A stretch of DNA of 38,247 nucleotides, taken from assembly GCA_023662705.1 (NCBI GenBank), contig JAMPIM010000015.1:1-38247 (forward strand), read 5' to 3'. Shown here piece after piece: positions 29,298 to 37,005 of this stretch (position 1 is the first letter of the stretch; each line of letters opens with the position of its first letter). A program made the translations under genes and the position numbers. The stretch comes from Candidatus Gastranaerophilales bacterium (GTDB lineage Bacteria > Cyanobacteriota > Vampirovibrionia > Gastranaerophilales > Gastranaerophilaceae). Under the pieces are notes generated by a model. The model made no database searches, had not been told where the DNA came from, and saw only the letters and a list, made by a program, of their open reading frames with translations.

Positions 29298-30865
29298 ACT
29301 CTTAAATGTCTTTCGTCGCCTTCACCGATAGAAGTACTCTGTAATCCGTACTGTTCAATCAATTCGTGTTGTAATTTTCTAATTTGTGTATTTTGTGGTG
29401 CTAGTTCAATAACAGCAGCTCCGTCCATTACTTGTTTAACTGCAAGTTTTGCCTCATCAAGAGCAATCTCTGTTTCGTCACAAAATTCAGCAGCATCAGG
29501 ATTGTCATAAGGTCTGATATCTAAAGCATCTTTCAAAACTTTTTGTATTTGTGCCATAGAGTTTGTTTTTACATAGAATATTTGAACTCTGTATTCTTTT
29601 GCGGTATTTAGGATTTTTGCTCCGCCTTTTGCAAAGTTCTTATGAGCAATTACAATATCGGCATCATCTACGTTTCTTGTGATTTCAACATTGAAATCCA
29701 TTCTTTCGATAAGTTTTTCAACAATTGTACGAGAAACCGCATATAAATAAAGCTTTTTGAGCGGTTTATTCTGTTCGCAGTATTTTTGACGTGAGAACGA
29801 GAAATTCATCTGATTTTCATCAGGCTTTTTAACCTCAATAACCGGTTCAGGTTTAGGCTCTTCAATTTGAACTTTGTTAACGTATTCTTTGTCAACTTTC
29901 CTGAGTTCAGGTCTGATAGGCCAGCCTCGAAGTATATAGTCTACTGCTTCAGAGGCATTTTTATATACTGCTAAAGAATTTCTGTCTATAATCTCAATTA
30001 CGATATCAAAAGTCGGTTGTTTTTCTCTTTCAAGAACCGTTTTTTGTGAAGCTCTTCTTTTTGCTTCGTCATCGCCCAGGGTAACGGATTGTATTCCGCC
30101 GACCAAATCAGAAAGCGTCGGATTCTTGATTAAACTCTCTAAGCTGTTACCGTGAGCAGTAGCAATAAGCATAACCCCGCGTTCAGCAATTGTTCTTGCC
30201 GCTTGAGCTTCTGCTTCCGTACCGATTTCGTCAACAACAATAACTTCCGGTGTATGGTTTTCAACAGCTTCAATCATAATATCTTTTTGATATTCAGGCT
30301 GTGCAACCTGCATTCTTCTTGCCGCTCCGATTGCCGGATGCGGAGTGTCACCGTCGCCTGCGATTTCGTTTGAAGTATCTACTATAACAACACGCTTGCC
30401 AAGCTCATCAGCAACAAGTCGTGAAATTTCTCTTAATTTAGTTGTTTTACCTACCCCTGGGCGTCCGAGGAATAAAATACTTTTTCCCTGTGTGCAAATA
30501 TCTTTTATACAGGCAATAGTTCCTGTTACTACACGGCCGATACGGCATGTAAGACCTACGACTTTACCTTGACGGTTTCTTATGGCACTGATACGGTGCA
30601 GAGTTCCCGGGATTCCCGAGCGGTTATCATGTGTAAACTCTTGTAGATGTGACGTTACAAAAGTAATGTCTTCATCATTGATTAATTCGGAGCCGATTTT
30701 TTCAATCTTGCCGCCAGAATGTCTGATTTCGGGTAAACGCCCGATATCAAGTACAATTTCAATAACATCTTCAAGCTTTTCATACTCTAAATTGGATGCA
30801 ATTTTAGGGGGCATAATGGAAAGAAGTTTTTCCACATCGTTTTGGAACTGTAAATTACTCGTCAT
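29288..30865 (-). CDS. Ycf45-like AAA ATPase with C-terminal R3H domain (525 aa)
   Basis: Residues about 1-115 form an N-terminal domain like that of the SpoIIIAA/Ycf45 group. The ATPase core has Walker A GRPGVGKT (134-141) and Walker B VIVVDEIG (about 208-215). A proline/glutamate-rich linker (about 345-375) leads to a second alpha/beta part (about 385-450) and an R3H segment with the Arg-x3-His spacing (IRKLQHELIEQYGL), a single-stranded nucleic-acid binding fold. This architecture is typical of cyanobacteria and relatives; its role is unknown. The start is not decided by a strong ribosome binding site; AAAGG lies about 15 nt upstream. Confidence 0.88.
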   Translation of the reverse strand: MTSNLQFQNDVEKLLSIMPPKIASNLEYEKLEDVIEIVLDIGRLPEIRHSGGKIEKIGSELINDEDITFVTSHLQEFTHDNRSGIPGTLHRISAIRNRQGKVVGLTCRIGRVVTGTIACIKDICTQGKSILFLGRPGVGKTTKLREISRLVADELGKRVVIVDTSNEIAGDGDTPHPAIGAARRMQVAQPEYQKDIMIEAVENHTPEVIVVDEIGTEAEAQAARTIAERGVMLIATAHGNSLESLIKNPTLSDLVGGIQSVTLGDDEAKRRASQKTVLEREKQPTFDIVIEIIDRNSLAVYKNASEAVDYILRGWPIRPELRKVDKEYVNKVQIEEPKPEPVIEVKKPDENQMNFSFSRQKYCEQNKPLKKLYLYAVSRTIVEKLIERMDFNVEITRNVDDADIVIAHKNFAKGGAKILNTAKEYRVQIFYVKTNSMAQIQKVLKDALDIRPYDNPDAAEFCDETEIALDEAKLAVKQVMDGAAVIELAPQNTQIRKLQHELIEQYGLQSTSIGEGDERHLRVSK

Positions 30866-30935
30866 ATCTTATATTTAGACGCCTTTCTGCTCTCGCATTA
30901 AAGCTGGTAACTATCCAATGTCGTCTCCTACTAAC

Positions 30936-30944
30936 ATTATACCA
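30936..30944 (-). promoter_or_regulatory. Extended -10 promoter of the Ycf45-like gene
   Basis: TGGTATAAT (30944-30936) on the minus strand, with no good -35. It gives a leader of about 65 nt that contains a 7-codon frame (MREQKGV). Confidence 0.5.
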
Positions 30945-31027
30945 TATTTTTACACCCGATTTAGAATTTTGTCACACATGTTAAGAAATATTAAGACATC
31001 TTTAAGTGTCTTAAATACGCTTATAAC

Positions 31028-31486
31028 CTATGTCATAGCACGAAAACTTGTAATAGCACTCAAGCTTTCATGTACTGTTCTGTGTACTCCGTTGCTTGCT
31101 CTGTGCATTGCTGTAATTGCATCAAATTTACCGTCTTGTAATGATGCATATTGTGCGGCTTGTTCGCTGTTAAGTTTATCAACACTGCCGCTGGCAAGTC
31201 CAAGGTCTCTCCAAAATGAGCCCAATTGATGAAGGAATCCTCTTTTTTCATCTCTGGCTTGAGTCCATGCCTGTTTGTAACCTTTTATTTCTTGTTTATT
31301 TTCTTCTAAAAATTTCTTAAGTTCATCATCATTATTGGCAAAAGATAACAATGCAGAATTTTTAGGAACAGAGACTCTTTCTCCGTCTTCTGTTACTACT
31401 GTAATATAAGCAGCAGATTCAGAAGAGACAGTTGCTGTCTTTCCGTCATATTGTATTCTCTCATCTGTGTTAAATTGAATAGCCAA
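31028..31486 (-). CDS. Hypothetical protein (152 aa), TTG start
   Basis: Not recognised. The N-terminal third is beta-rich (IQYDGKTATVSSESAAYITVVTEDGERVSVP), the rest helical and charged, without signal or membrane segments. The start is TTG at 31486, supported by AAGGAG eight bases upstream; no nearby ATG is as well placed. It is transcribed divergently from the flagellin gene across a 349-nt gap, so it may share motility control, but nothing in the sequence proves this. Confidence 0.65.
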   Translation of the reverse strand: MAIQFNTDERIQYDGKTATVSSESAAYITVVTEDGERVSVPKNSALLSFANNDDELKKFLEENKQEIKGYKQAWTQARDEKRGFLHQLGSFWRDLGLASGSVDKLNSEQAAQYASLQDGKFDAITAMHRASNGVHRTVHESLSAITSFRAMT

Positions 31487-31835
31487 TATTATACTCCTTA
31501 TTAATATAAAGTTTATATTTATTCAAAAATTGCTTTTTTTGTTAACATTTGTAAAAAAATCTTTAAAAACAGTTTACTTTCTTAAAATGATGAAATAATA
31601 ATGTTGGTATAGGAAGAGATAAGCTAAATGGATTAGTATAGTTTTTAAGGAAAAAACAAAAGGCTTATCGATTCAAAAAAGTACATATCGTTTTTTAAAG
31701 AGAGTATTTTAGCGGGTATTATAACCCCCGTTTTATCGATGCTGTATGGATACAGTGTCGGTGAGTGGCTATGCGCATGGACTGCGCATAAGGAGTGTAG
31801 AAAAGTACGTATCGAAGAGAAAGGAGATCCCAATT
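31487..31835 (+). promoter_or_regulatory. Long structured flagellin leader / divergent intergenic region
   Basis: No gene is seen in these 349 nt. The part nearest flagellin carries CTGTA-tgga-TACAG (31742-31755) and ATGCGCA-tggac-TGCGCAT (31771-31789, 7 bp). A GGGT-ACCC hairpin with T-run lies at 31714-31734. TATCG occurs four times (31666, 31686, 31734, 31810), twice within the direct repeat AAAAGTACrTATCG. AAGGAGA (31821-31827) is the flagellin ribosome binding site. No clear sigma-28 or sigma-54 promoter was found; a TATAGT lies at 31637-31642. Confidence 0.55.
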
Positions 31836-32876
31836 ATGGCACTCACAATCAACACAAACATTTCCTCTATCATTGCTCAGAGGAGCTTAAACAATGCAAC
31901 TAACGGTTTGAATGATGCATTGGAAAAATTGACAACAGGTTACAAAATTAACCACGCAAAAGACAACGCAGCAGGTTATTCTATCGCAAACCAATGGGTA
32001 ACAAAACTTGGTTCTATTGATGTAGCAGCTGATAACGCAGCTACAGGTTCAGACATGTTAACAACAGCAGAAGAAAGTTATAACCTTCTAACAAGCCACT
32101 TGCAACGTGTTAGAGACTTGACTGAACAAGCTGCTAACGGAACTTACGGTTCACAATCTTTAAGAGCTATTCAATCAGAAATCGCGGCAAGATTGTCAGA
32201 AGTTAACAGATTGGCTGCTAACTCAGAATTTAACGGTATCAAATTGATGAAATATGATATGGAAAAATCTGAAGCAGAAAACAGCAATGTTGGTATCACA
32301 AAAGCAGGTGTTAACCTTCAAGTTGGTCTTTATGCAGATAAAGACAGTGTTATTAATCTTGATATTGAATTATTCAAAGATGCAAGTTTAAAAGGTTTGT
32401 TCTTTGGACAATTAGGAGAAAAAGACCCTACAACAAGTGCTGAAAATCCTCAAACATTGGGTGCATTACTTCAAGCAGCAGGTGCAGCAAGTGATTCTCC
32501 TGATTTTTCACTTGATGAGACAGTTCAGGCATTTGCAGCAGCATGTACAGGTTTGAAATATGAAGATGGTGATTTCTCAATGCTTGGTTTAGCTGATAAT
32601 ACTCCAAAAGAATTACTGCACTTCCTTGATACTGCAATCAATGAAATTTCTGAAAGAGTAACAAAAATCGGTGCTGTTCAAAACCGTGTTGAATCAGCTA
32701 TTACAGCTCTTGATGTACAGTCTCAAAACTTGTCATCATCACTATCTACTTTACGTGATACTGATGTTGCGGAAACTTCATCAACTTATATTCAACAGCA
32801 GATTCTTCAACAAGCTTCTGCTACATTATTATCAACTGCTAACCAGTTACCAAGTATGGCACTTAACCTTATTTAG
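31836..32876 (+). CDS. Flagellin (346 aa)
   Basis: The flagellar filament subunit. The conserved N-terminal coiled-coil domain opens MALTINTNISSIIAQRSLNNA and runs to about residue 150, including LQRVRDLTEQAANGTYGSQSLRAIQSEI. The C-terminal domain ends QQILQQASATLLSTANQLPSMALNLI. The variable centre is short (about 150-265). ATG 31836 with AAGGAGA is the family start; the longer open frame covers leader hairpins. The residues that in Salmonella FliC contact TLR5 (Gln-Arg-Val-Arg-x-Leu) are kept. It is monocistronic apart from a possible 14-codon frame behind it. Confidence 0.97.
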   Translation: MALTINTNISSIIAQRSLNNATNGLNDALEKLTTGYKINHAKDNAAGYSIANQWVTKLGSIDVAADNAATGSDMLTTAEESYNLLTSHLQRVRDLTEQAANGTYGSQSLRAIQSEIAARLSEVNRLAANSEFNGIKLMKYDMEKSEAENSNVGITKAGVNLQVGLYADKDSVINLDIELFKDASLKGLFFGQLGEKDPTTSAENPQTLGALLQAAGAASDSPDFSLDETVQAFAAACTGLKYEDGDFSMLGLADNTPKELLHFLDTAINEISERVTKIGAVQNRVESAITALDVQSQNLSSSLSTLRDTDVAETSSTYIQQQILQQASATLLSTANQLPSMALNLI

Positions 32877-32900
32877 TAACAGGTAAAAAGGAGAAAAGGA

Positions 32901-32945
32901 ATGAACAATCAGCACAATGGAATGTGGTGCGAGTTGTTTGATTAG
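32901..32945 (+). CDS. Possible 14-residue microprotein behind flagellin
   Basis: An ATG preceded by AAAAAGGAGAAAAGGA opens a 14-codon frame (MNNQHNGMWCELFD) that stops before the flagellin terminator. The ribosome binding site is as good as any in the window, with nothing else to serve. There is no homology evidence; it could be a fortuitous site or a gene remnant. Confidence 0.35.
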   Translation: MNNQHNGMWCELFD

Positions 32946-32952
32946 GGATATT

Positions 32953-32985
32953 AAAAGGTTGCGCATAACGCGCAACCTTTTGTCT
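32953..32985 (+). terminator. Rho-independent terminator of the flagellin gene
   Basis: A 12-bp stem, AAAAGGTTGCGC (32953-32964) with GCGCAACCTTTT (32970-32981), loop ATAAC, followed by a short T-rich tail. Confidence 0.8.
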
Positions 32986-33022
32986 AATTACAATTGAATC
33001 ATTTTATGCTAGGATTTAGGTT

Positions 33023-33781
33023 ATGAGGGAATTGGATAAAGTTTTAGACAATATGAAAAAGGGGATTGAATATCCTTTTTTACTGGAGTTTTTGGATGAG
33101 CCTTCTAAAAGAATTCGCTCTCGTCTGGCTATTTTGTATTTAAAAACGGCAGAGAAAGAATTGAATGATGAGATATATAATATTCTGACAGCAGGAGAAT
33201 TGATTCATAATGCTTCTCTGCTTCATGATGATATAATCGACGAAGCAGAATCAAGACGGGGTAAAACTACTATCGGAGTAAAAATCTCTCCTAAAATATC
33301 AATTCTTGCAGGTGATTATTTGATTGCGCAGGCAATGTCTAAAATCTTGGAAATAAATAATCCTGATATTCTTAATATTTTTAAAAACTGTACTAAAACT
33401 ATGTGCGAAGCCGAATTTCAACAATATTTTCAACGAGGACAAATCCCTTCCAAAGAAGATTATATTAGTATTTGCCGAGGTAAAACAGGAGCTCTTTTTG
33501 CTGCAATTTTAGAAAGCTGTGCTCTCTTAGCAGGCATGGATAGTTCTGCTGCGCGTATTTTGGGAGAAAATTACGGAATATATTTCCAGATCAAAAATGA
33601 TTTGGATGCAGTATCTGCCGAGGAAGATAAAAAGAATGGTATTTATACTGCAAATTCTGTTTTAGGGATTGAAAAGACTCTATATTTATTAGATAATCTG
33701 AAAGAAGAGATGAGTAATCTATTAGGAGTATTTCCTGAAAGTATTTACAAACAGGAATTAGAGGGGCTATTTGCATTATGA
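33023..33781 (+). CDS. Polyprenyl diphosphate synthase-like protein with altered second Asp motif (252 aa)
   Basis: A trans-isoprenyl synthase. The first Asp-rich motif is intact: Asp69-Asp70-x-x-Asp73 (LLHDDIIDEAESRRG). The second, normally DDxxD, reads N192-D-L-D-A (QIKNDLDAVSAEEDKKNG), and the protein is short (usual length about 290-330). It may be a divergent FPP/GGPP synthase or a non-catalytic partner subunit. The start follows TATGCT by 12 nt with only a weak AGG. The stop overlaps the lepB start (ATGA). Confidence 0.82.
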   Translation: MRELDKVLDNMKKGIEYPFLLEFLDEPSKRIRSRLAILYLKTAEKELNDEIYNILTAGELIHNASLLHDDIIDEAESRRGKTTIGVKISPKISILAGDYLIAQAMSKILEINNPDILNIFKNCTKTMCEAEFQQYFQRGQIPSKEDYISICRGKTGALFAAILESCALLAGMDSSAARILGENYGIYFQIKNDLDAVSAEEDKKNGIYTANSVLGIEKTLYLLDNLKEEMSNLLGVFPESIYKQELEGLFAL

Positions 33782-34428
33782 TAATGATTGATAAAGAAAA
33801 GTTAAAAGCAGGTTTTAAAGAGTTTGTAGATACGCTTGTTTTTGTTATTGTTGCAATGATTATTATAAGATTTGCTATAGCTGAGCTTCGATGGATTCCT
33901 TCCGGTTCAATGAAACCTACTCTTGTTGAAGGTGACAGAATTGTAATTGAAAAACTTACAAAATATCCTAATATTTTGAAACATCATAAATTTGAAAATA
34001 CTCCAAAACGGGGTGATATAATGGTATTTTACCCGCCATCAACTAAGTTGGAAATTACTCCATGGAAAGTTTTTAGCCGTTTAACAGGTTTTTTCTGCAA
34101 AGATGCTGCTTATATTAAACGTGTTATCGGACTTCCTGGTGAAAAGTTTGAAATTAAACAGGATTCAACTACAGGTAAGTCTACTGTTTATATTAATGAC
34201 AAACCCCTGGAAGAAGATTATATTATGAGTGAATATGATTTTGGCAAATGTCGTGAACAGATGATGTGCGGACCGTTTATAATTCCTGAGGGACATTATT
34301 TTATGATGGGTGATAACCGCGGGCATTCTTCTGACAGTCGTTTCTGGGGAACTCTTTCTCAAGAAAGATTTATTGGACGTGCGGTCTTTACATTCTGGCC
34401 TTTAAATCATATCGGAACTATTGACTAA
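33778..34428 (+). CDS. lepB: Signal peptidase I (216 aa)
   Basis: The S26 serine protease that cleaves Sec and Tat signal peptides. One membrane helix at about residues 17-36 precedes catalytic Ser44 (WIPSGSMKPTL). The catalytic lysine is Lys114 (AYIKRVIGLPGE), and the GDNRGHSSDSRFWG box is present. It is coupled to the upstream synthase by the ATGA overlap; an ATG two codons on is an alternative start. Its 3' end overlaps the methyltransferase gene on the other strand by 11 bp. Confidence 0.95.
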   Translation: MIMIDKEKLKAGFKEFVDTLVFVIVAMIIIRFAIAELRWIPSGSMKPTLVEGDRIVIEKLTKYPNILKHHKFENTPKRGDIMVFYPPSTKLEITPWKVFSRLTGFFCKDAAYIKRVIGLPGEKFEIKQDSTTGKSTVYINDKPLEEDYIMSEYDFGKCREQMMCGPFIIPEGHYFMMGDNRGHSSDSRFWGTLSQERFIGRAVFTFWPLNHIGTID

Positions 34429-35137
34429 TTTTATACATAACAACAGCAGCAGAAACGCTTAGGTTAAGTGATTCAACATCCGAAGCCATCTCAATGGTTA
34501 CATTTTTTGTGGCAAAATTCTTTAATTCTTCGCTTAATCCGTCAGCTTCCGAACCAAACATAATAACTGCTTTTTCACTTGGAGTGTAATCTTTTAAATT
34601 GATAACATTATCTCCTTTTGGTAAAGTGGCAATTCTCTCATATTCATTAAATATGCTCAAATCATTAGTTTTTATTACAGGAACTTTCCATAAATTACCA
34701 ACAGCGGAACGAACTGTTTTAGGATTATATAAATCAACCGTTTCACCATATAAAATAATGGCGTCAATGCCGAAGGCAGCAGCTGTTCTTAATATTGTTC
34801 CAAGGTTTCCTGCATCTTTTATTCCTTCTAATAACACAACTTTTTTATAGTTCTCTGACCATTTGTGATTAACCTGTTTTGCAACCGCAACCGCTTTTGG
34901 TGCTGTTTTGGCATCAGAAATCTTTGATAAAACAGCCTCCGTGACTTCAATTCGCTGTGGTAATTCTTCAAATCCTTCCGTAGAGAATAGATGCACTATT
35001 TCTAACCCTGATTGAAGTGCTTCTTCAATACATTTTTTACCTTCCAGAATGAATAGTCCACTTTCATCCCTATATTTACCCTTGAGGAGTTTTGCGGTTT
35101 CTTTAATTAAGTCGTTGTTTACGGAAGTTATTTTCAT
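34418..35137 (-). CDS. SpoU/TrmH-family RNA 2'-O-methyltransferase (239 aa)
   Basis: A SPOUT-class enzyme: an N-terminal substrate-binding domain (LLKGKYRDESGLFILEGKKCIEEAL), then the knotted domain with motif 1 NLGTILRTAAAFG, motif 2 IMFGSEADGLSEE and motif 3 LNLSVSAAVVMYKI. It resembles rRNA methyltransferases of the RlmB group, but the target base cannot be read from the sequence. It overlaps the Xaa-Pro peptidase gene by 4 nt and is last in a three-gene operon. Confidence 0.92.
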   Translation of the reverse strand: MKITSVNNDLIKETAKLLKGKYRDESGLFILEGKKCIEEALQSGLEIVHLFSTEGFEELPQRIEVTEAVLSKISDAKTAPKAVAVAKQVNHKWSENYKKVVLLEGIKDAGNLGTILRTAAAFGIDAIILYGETVDLYNPKTVRSAVGNLWKVPVIKTNDLSIFNEYERIATLPKGDNVINLKDYTPSEKAVIMFGSEADGLSEELKNFATKNVTIEMASDVESLNLSVSAAVVMYKISQ

Positions 35138-36624
35138 AATACCTCAAATTCCTTTAGCCATTCTTTTTCTTGTGCTGTTAATAGTGAATAATCAATTAAT
35201 TTACCCTCATATCCCATTTTAACAAAAGAACAATTTTTGCCGTTTTTTCTGTAACATGAGTTTTCAAGCCTTACACCGAAATATTTAGGATTATATAATC
35301 CGGGTTCAATTGTAAAACACATATTGTCTTTAATCTCGGTGTGTGCAATTTCGCTTTGATTCAAAGCCGGCGGTGCTTCGTGGACATTTATTCCAATGCC
35401 GTGACCTAATCCGTGCGAGAATGTAAACCCTTCAATTGCTCCATCCAGAATTTTATGTGCCAGTTCATCATGTTCAAAACCTGTTTTTGCATTTAGGTTA
35501 TATGCGTTTAAAAATGCTTTTAAAACGGTTGTATAAACCTGTTTTTGCAGCTCTGACGGATTTCCTTTAACAAAAACTCTTGTAATATCAGTTGCCAATC
35601 CGCTTTCATAATATGCTCCGCAGTCAATTAAAACCAGGTCTCCTTCTTTTAAAATTACATCTTTTGCATTTTTAGAATAATGTGCAAGTGCAGAATTTTG
35701 GTTAACAGCAACAATTGAATTAAAGCTCAAAGATTTTGCTCCATATCGGATAAACTCTTCTCTTAATTGTTTTGCAATATCATATTCTGATAAAGTATCA
35801 TTAGCTTCAATATAATCCCTGATTGCATTTACAGCCCTATCAGTTTTTTCAAATGCTTGTTTATAAGCTTCAATCTCTTCATCCGTCTTTACTGATTTTA
35901 AAAATTTAACCCCTGATGGATTATATACAGGTTGTTTTATTAAAGAATAATCCCAAGCATTAATAGAATGCTTATCAACAACCAGTTGTCCTTCAAAGTT
36001 TTTTAAATATGTTTCACAAGCCTTATTATCAGTGAATAATAGCATATCGTCATTATTAATAACAAGTTTTGCCCAAATCTTTGAAGAACAATCTTTGGAA
36101 AAATCTCTATAGCCTGTAAGATAGGAAACTTCTTCCAAGTTACTTATAAATACAGGTTTTTGCGGGGTAAATAATTTAGGTTTACAATTTGTTTTATCGT
36201 GCGGTTCTTGATGCGGTTCTGTGAAATTATTAATCGGGTCTTCTTCCAATAATTTTATTTTATACCCTTTAAACCCTTCTAATCGTGCTTGTGAAACTTT
36301 TTTTGCAACAATGCCTAATGTTTTTTTAGGGTTAATAAGTTTTCTGACCTCTTCATCTTGTTTCTGCCCAAGCTCTAATTTAACAACAGTTACGCCCTTT
36401 TTCGCTTCTAAATCTGCCTGAGTATGATATCTTCCATCCACAAAAAGATAAATATTATCAGATGTAATTAATGCATCTCCCGTAGAGCCTGAAAAACCTG
36501 TTAGTGTATATCGCGCATTTTCACTTAATGAGGAATACTCCACTAAGTATTCGTTAGTGGAGTTTACCAGTAAATAATCAATTTTAAGTTTATCCAGTAT
36601 TTGATTCACTTTACCTCTATGCAT
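35134..36624 (-). CDS. Xaa-Pro aminopeptidase, M24B family (496 aa)
   Basis: A metallo-aminopeptidase removing N-terminal residues before proline. It has a creatinase-like N-terminal region of about 260 residues. The pita-bread catalytic domain has its five metal ligands: Asp in LIDCGAYYES, Asp in LATDITRVF, His in GHGIGINVHE, Glu in FTIEPGLY and Glu in GVRLENSCY. It is longer than the about 440 residues of PepP, closer to longer XPNPEP-like forms. It overlaps the parvulin gene by 8 nt and the methyltransferase by 4 nt. Confidence 0.93.
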   Translation of the reverse strand: MHRGKVNQILDKLKIDYLLVNSTNEYLVEYSSLSENARYTLTGFSGSTGDALITSDNIYLFVDGRYHTQADLEAKKGVTVVKLELGQKQDEEVRKLINPKKTLGIVAKKVSQARLEGFKGYKIKLLEEDPINNFTEPHQEPHDKTNCKPKLFTPQKPVFISNLEEVSYLTGYRDFSKDCSSKIWAKLVINNDDMLLFTDNKACETYLKNFEGQLVVDKHSINAWDYSLIKQPVYNPSGVKFLKSVKTDEEIEAYKQAFEKTDRAVNAIRDYIEANDTLSEYDIAKQLREEFIRYGAKSLSFNSIVAVNQNSALAHYSKNAKDVILKEGDLVLIDCGAYYESGLATDITRVFVKGNPSELQKQVYTTVLKAFLNAYNLNAKTGFEHDELAHKILDGAIEGFTFSHGLGHGIGINVHEAPPALNQSEIAHTEIKDNMCFTIEPGLYNPKYFGVRLENSCYRKNGKNCSFVKMGYEGKLIDYSLLTAQEKEWLKEFEVL

Positions 36625-36895
36625 CGATTCCTGTGCATTTGATTAAGTGCCAACCGAATTGTGTTTCTACAGGTTCTGAAATTTCGCCTTCTTTAAGAGC
36701 AAAAGCTGCATCTTCAAAAGGTTTAACCATCATCCCTTTACCGAACCATCTAAGATCTCCGCCATCGCGTCCGGATGGGCATTTTGAGTATTCTTTTGCT
36801 AAATCTTCAAATGCTACACCGTTTTTAATATCTAACAATAAATTTTCTGCCTGTTCTTTAGTATCTACTAGAATGTGGCTTGCTCTGATTTTCAT
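36617..36895 (-). CDS. Parvulin-type peptidyl-prolyl isomerase (92 aa)
   Basis: A free-standing single-domain parvulin, like E. coli PpiC. RASHILVDTKEQAE opens the fold, and LAKEYSKCPSGRDGGDLRWFGKGMMVKPFEDAAFALKEGEIS and the closing QFGWHLIKC are family blocks. No signal peptide, so it is cytoplasmic. AAGGAG precedes the ATG, and an extended -10 (TGTTAGAAT, 36931-36923) lies upstream. It heads the operon with the peptidase and methyltransferase. Confidence 0.95.
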   Translation of the reverse strand: MKIRASHILVDTKEQAENLLLDIKNGVAFEDLAKEYSKCPSGRDGGDLRWFGKGMMVKPFEDAAFALKEGEISEPVETQFGWHLIKCTGIDA

Positions 36896-36936
36896 AATAT
36901 TCTCCTTATTAATTACTATTTTATTCTAACATAAAA

Positions 36937-36966
36937 GCGGGGAAATGATTTTATCATTTCCCCGCT
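36937..36966 (-). terminator. Second terminator after rplA
   Basis: A 13-bp perfect stem (36937-36949 with 36953-36965) is followed on the minus strand by TTTTAT. It lies beyond the first terminator and just upstream of the parvulin promoter, so it insulates that operon. Confidence 0.75.
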
Positions 36967-36972
36967 CTCTTT

Positions 36973-36998
36973 AAAAAAAAGCCGGTCAAAAGACCGGC
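36973..36998 (-). terminator. Rho-independent terminator of rplK-rplA
   Basis: GCCGGTC (36981-36987) pairs with GACCGGC (36992-36998), followed on the minus strand by eight T. It lies directly behind the rplA stop codon. Confidence 0.9.
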
Positions 36999-37005
36999 AT
37001 TAATA

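Noticed and set aside
31696..31720. Sigma-28 promoter for flagellin (TAAAGAGA then GCGGGTAT)
   Set aside because: Spacing is too short (8 nt) and the second box does not fit GCCGATAA. No convincing alternative was found.
31645..31833. 62-codon minus-strand open frame in the flagellin leader
   Set aside because: It has no ribosome binding site, odd composition (His/Ser-rich), and lies across the leader hairpins.
33005..33022. Leaderless start for the polyprenyl synthase gene
   Set aside because: TATGCT is 12 nt from the ATG, so a short leader of about 5 nt is expected, and the -35 is poor. Not counted with the leaderless set.
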